Assembly (NCBI GenBank): GCA_027484445.1
Contig: JAIXSY010000021.1
Span: forward strand, 1-64,000
Origin: Verrucomicrobiaceae bacterium
Lineage (GTDB): Bacteria > Verrucomicrobiota > Verrucomicrobiia > Verrucomicrobiales > Verrucomicrobiaceae
Reading direction: 5' to 3'
Length of the DNA stretch: 64,000 nucleotides
In this document: one piece after another, positions 59,952 through 64,000 of the stretch
Numbering within the stretch: position 1 is the first letter of the stretch
How the letters are laid out: every line of letters begins with the position of its first letter
The notes under the pieces: generated by a model
The model's database searches: none
Told to the model about the DNA's origin: nothing
Seen by the model: only the letters and a program-made list of their open reading frames with translations
Program-made: the position numbers and the translations under genes

Positions 59952-60155
59952 GTGCCTGCCACCAAAGTTCCTGCTGCCAAAATCAAGTCTGCGGCCGCCC
60001 GGCTGGTTCGTGATCTGCCGGTCTCGGCGAGTTGGGACGATCTGATGTATCAGATCTATGTGCGCCAGAAGATCGAAGCCGGTCTGGCCGACCTCAAAGC
60101 TGGCCGGAAGCATTCTCACACTTCCATCCGCAAAGCCTTCGGGCTGGAGGCATGA
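59952..60155 (+). CDS. Orphan antitoxin-like small protein
   Basis: There are 67 residues from a GTG. The pattern DLPVSASWDDLMYQIYVRQK followed by IEAGLADLKAGRKHSHTSIR is typical of small antitoxins that precede RelE/ParE toxins. An ATG overlaps its stop (ATGA at 60152-60155), as in coupled pairs, but the frame after it has only 35 codons and no toxin-like sequence. The partner is therefore missing, apparently replaced by sequence that ends in a repeated 18-mer. Confidence 0.7.
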   Translation: MPATKVPAAKIKSAAARLVRDLPVSASWDDLMYQIYVRQKIEAGLADLKAGRKHSHTSIRKAFGLEA

Positions 60156-60193
60156 ACATCCTAGGCCCCCAAAAAACACGGCGGTGCAGGCTG

Positions 60194-60625
60194 CTAGTTG
60201 ATTTTTTGCACCCTGACGTCGTCCCCCTCGAACTTCGACAGGCTGCGGATCAGCTTTAGAATCTCGGGGTAGGGCACAGCGACGGAGATGACGCCTTGCA
60301 GCGCCAGGAAGGCGGTCAGGGTTAGGACGACGATCTGGACCCGGCGGGCGCTCTTGGCGAAGCCGATCCAGATGAGGACGATCAAGCCTGCGAGGATCAG
60401 GTAAAGAAGATTGGCACCCAACCAATGCTGCCATTGAATCGCGACCTGGGTCGCGAAGGAAAGCTTGGACCTGTGGCCCAGCATATCTTCAAAAAGCTGC
60501 TCTTGCCGGGAGAAGATGCCCATGAACTTGATCGCGAAGCTGAAGCCGCCGACCAAGGTCAGCATCCAGAGAAAGCGTTTGGAGCGGGTCAGCTGTGGAT
60601 GGGTGGCGGGAGAACGGGAGGACAT
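60194..60625 (-). CDS. Small membrane protein of unknown function
   Basis: The ATG at 60625 (143 residues) precedes three likely transmembrane segments (WMLTLVGGFSFAIKFMGIF; LLYLILAGLIVLIWIGF; VVLTLTAFLALQGVISVA). A longer frame to 60895 is open but its first 90 residues derive from repeat-rich DNA. The last residues (VRVQKIN) are encoded by the 18-bp sequence TTGATTTTTTGCACCCTG, which also occurs at 60961-60978 upstream of the gene. No family recognised; it is probably an inner-membrane protein. Confidence 0.65.
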   Translation of the reverse strand: MSSRSPATHPQLTRSKRFLWMLTLVGGFSFAIKFMGIFSRQEQLFEDMLGHRSKLSFATQVAIQWQHWLGANLLYLILAGLIVLIWIGFAKSARRVQIVVLTLTAFLALQGVISVAVPYPEILKLIRSLSKFEGDDVRVQKIN

Positions 60626-61139
60626 GGGGAGAGCTTGGTGGTTCGTCGGCGAGATTGCAAACCTTGAGGGCGAAGGGGGGATCAAGGGACAGACACTTGA
60701 GTCCGCGGCTCGACACCACGGAGGGGCTGACAGCAGATGGGGGCAGAAAACGGGGAGCTTGGGAGGGGCTGCCCTCCTTTTTCGGTCAGCAGGGTGAGCA
60801 TGCCTCTGTGCCTCGCTGCCGCCCTGCCTTGGATCGAAGGATGACGGGTCAAAGGAGGGTTCTGCAGAGGGGTTTGCACATCTTTGACCCTCCATCCTTT
60901 TACCCTAGTTCGGGGTCAGCAGGTGGGTGTTTCAAAAACACGCCTGCAAAGTCTGTCTGTTGATTTTTTGCACCCTGCCCCCGTTCTCCCCTCCGAATAG
61001 ACTGAATATTTAAGTGAGTTGATCATTTTTGCTAAAAAATGATAGCAAGAGGGCTGAGAATTTGGTTATCTTTTTGCCTTGGGCTGGGTCTGGCGTGTCT
61101 GACATTTCGGACGGGTCCGATGGCGGGGGAGGGAGGGGT
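60626..61139. other. Gene-free region with repeats
   Basis: It holds the second copy of the dispersed repeat (60725-60773), the second 18-mer TTGATTTTTTGCACCCTG (60961-60978) and, at the right end, TGTCTGACATTTCGGACGGG (61095-61114), which resembles the palindrome at 61915-61936. No gene is supported. Confidence 0.65.
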
Positions 61140-61874
61140 TTAGGGCTCGATTTCACGGGTGCCTTTGCAATTGGGGTAGGCAGAGCAGCCCCAGAATTGT
61201 CTGGCTGTTTTGCCTCCAGTGCGGCGGCGCATCGGTTTTCCGCAGGTGGGGCATTCTGGGATGCCTTCTTGTTTGGCGCGGGCCTTCAGGCGTGTGGCAT
61301 ACAGGCGCTCGGTGAAACCACCGTTCTCGGCGAAATCACGTCCCAGGCTTTCAACCTGGCGTCTGATCAGGTAAGCCGCCTGATTGATGGCGCAGAGCAT
61401 CGCGTTGGCTGCATACTCTGGATCTGCTTTGGCAACGAAGTCCGCTAGTCCAGCTAGACCTGTGAGGATGACTTTGCCTTTGGCTGGGCGCGGTGGATTT
61501 GGATAAACGTCGTGTTTGAGGCGCTCCCGCATGGCGAGGCATTGGCGTGAGTCTTTGTGCCAGACGCGGAGTCCTTTCTGCAAGAGGAAGCTCTTGTAGT
61601 CCTTGGCGAGTTCATCGTTCAAGCTCGCCCGGGCGACGTTGGTGAGCTTCATCTCCATTTTCTTGGAGGTGGCGGCGTTCCCGCTGCCTTCGGAGATGTT
61701 TCTCACGCCGCTGCGGGCAGCCTGCACCATCTGATCGTGGGTGCGGCTGGTTTTCTCGATGAAGCGGTCACAGAAGACAACCGTGGCGTCATAGACCGCT
61801 TCGGCGACGGCGTAGCTACGGAGATTCTCATAACCACCATGCGGCATCAGGGGACCTTCGGGGTCGTCTGGCAT
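61140..61874 (-). CDS. Four-helix-bundle protein with C-terminal topoisomerase-type zinc finger
   Basis: A 244-residue protein. Residues about 17-120 fit the four-helix-bundle family known first from 23S rRNA intervening sequences (DQMVQAARSGVRNISEGSGN and a following helix). A linker domain (about 130-190) leads to a zinc finger of the topoisomerase I C-terminal type: ECPTCGKPMRRR and FWGCSAYPNC with C208, C211, C230 and C236. The zinc finger suggests nucleic-acid binding. Its function is unknown. The gene is bracketed by related TCTGACAT-type repeats, which may mean it travels as a unit. Confidence 0.85.
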   Translation of the reverse strand: MPDDPEGPLMPHGGYENLRSYAVAEAVYDATVVFCDRFIEKTSRTHDQMVQAARSGVRNISEGSGNAATSKKMEMKLTNVARASLNDELAKDYKSFLLQKGLRVWHKDSRQCLAMRERLKHDVYPNPPRPAKGKVILTGLAGLADFVAKADPEYAANAMLCAINQAAYLIRRQVESLGRDFAENGGFTERLYATRLKARAKQEGIPECPTCGKPMRRRTGGKTARQFWGCSAYPNCKGTREIEP

Positions 61875-61914
61875 GGGGGTGGGTCACTGGGGTGCAATGG
61901 TAGGTTTTGTCGGA

Positions 61915-61936
61915 CGGGTCTGACATGTCAGACCCG
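61915..61936. terminator. Perfect 22-bp palindrome between nrdA and the four-helix-bundle gene
   Basis: CGGGTCTGACATGTCAGACC plus two bases is its own reverse complement, located 20 bp after the nrdA stop on the minus strand. It could end nrdA transcription, but there is no T-run, and a related sequence at 61095-61114 suggests that it is rather a mobile or binding-site palindrome. Confidence 0.45.
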
Positions 61937-61956
61937 CCCGACTGAAGCGAGGAAGA

Positions 61957-64000
<2,044 letters not shown>

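Noticed and set aside
60626..60895. N-terminal extension of the small membrane protein to 60895
   Set aside because: The extra 90 residues are Pro/Ser/Arg-rich and come from repeat DNA; the ATG at 60625 gives a normal membrane protein start.

Overview
The window comes from a chromosome of a Verrucomicrobia-type bacterium (PVC group, probably Verrucomicrobiaceae or close relatives). The evidence is a four-gene pseudopilin set of the kind called the Verru_Chthon cassette in TIGRFAMs, a PVC-type membrane dehydrogenase with a C-terminal heme-binding domain, giant proteins with autotransporter-associated beta-strand repeats, a four-helix-bundle protein, and intergenic DNA full of REP-like hairpins. 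Nothing points to a plasmid or a prophage. I saw no rRNA, tRNA or CRISPR array.

Layout. 1-3249 (minus strand): the N-terminal part of a Ser/Thr kinase, a Tat-type amino-acid-binding lipoprotein, a TPR protein and a short RecO. 3399-5591: an acyl-ACP synthetase fused to a degenerate acyltransferase. 5759-35585: the dominant feature, about 30 kb on the plus strand, holding pseudopilin B, a 7257-residue secreted repeat protein, a very large GspK-like protein A, and pseudopilins C and D. 35637-47035: mostly housekeeping genes (guaB, a D,D-carboxypeptidase, an amidase, a GT-C glycosyltransferase, a heme dehydrogenase, an RsuA-like pseudouridine synthase and a class I fumarase). 47037-51699: an accessory island with a MauJ-like protein, Fic, a RAYT transposase remnant and an overlapping nucleotidyltransferase/winged-helix pair. 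It is bracketed by the fumarase 3' end and by a second diverged copy of that 3' end. 51787-61139: a patchwork of two unknown helical proteins, a GH5-like hydrolase, a TIGR03643-type protein, a SOUL protein, three toxin-antitoxin-like loci and several blocks of repeats. 61140-64000: a four-helix-bundle protein with a topoisomerase-type zinc finger, then nrdA, which runs off the edge.

How the parts may work together. Proteins B, C and D carry prepilin motifs with the +5 glutamate. Protein A lacks that glutamate and has a KININTA motif as in GspK. The four therefore look like the minor-pseudopilin tip (H/I/J/K type) of a type II secretion machine, encoded around one enormous exported protein that has a Sec signal peptide but no visible C-terminal beta-barrel. 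My main inference is a dedicated tip-plus-cargo unit. Inside the giant protein I read three sets of about seven propeller blades. One set is inserted between blades of another, and a third is interrupted by other repeat families.

The accessory half shows DNA-level features that coding annotation misses. These are direct-repeat arrays touching the start codons of fic and of the nucleotidyltransferase, a perfect 78-bp duplication flanking a ParE-type toxin-antitoxin pair, short stem hairpins with 3-nt loops in several loci, and a palindromic repeat inside the kinase gene read in two different frames.
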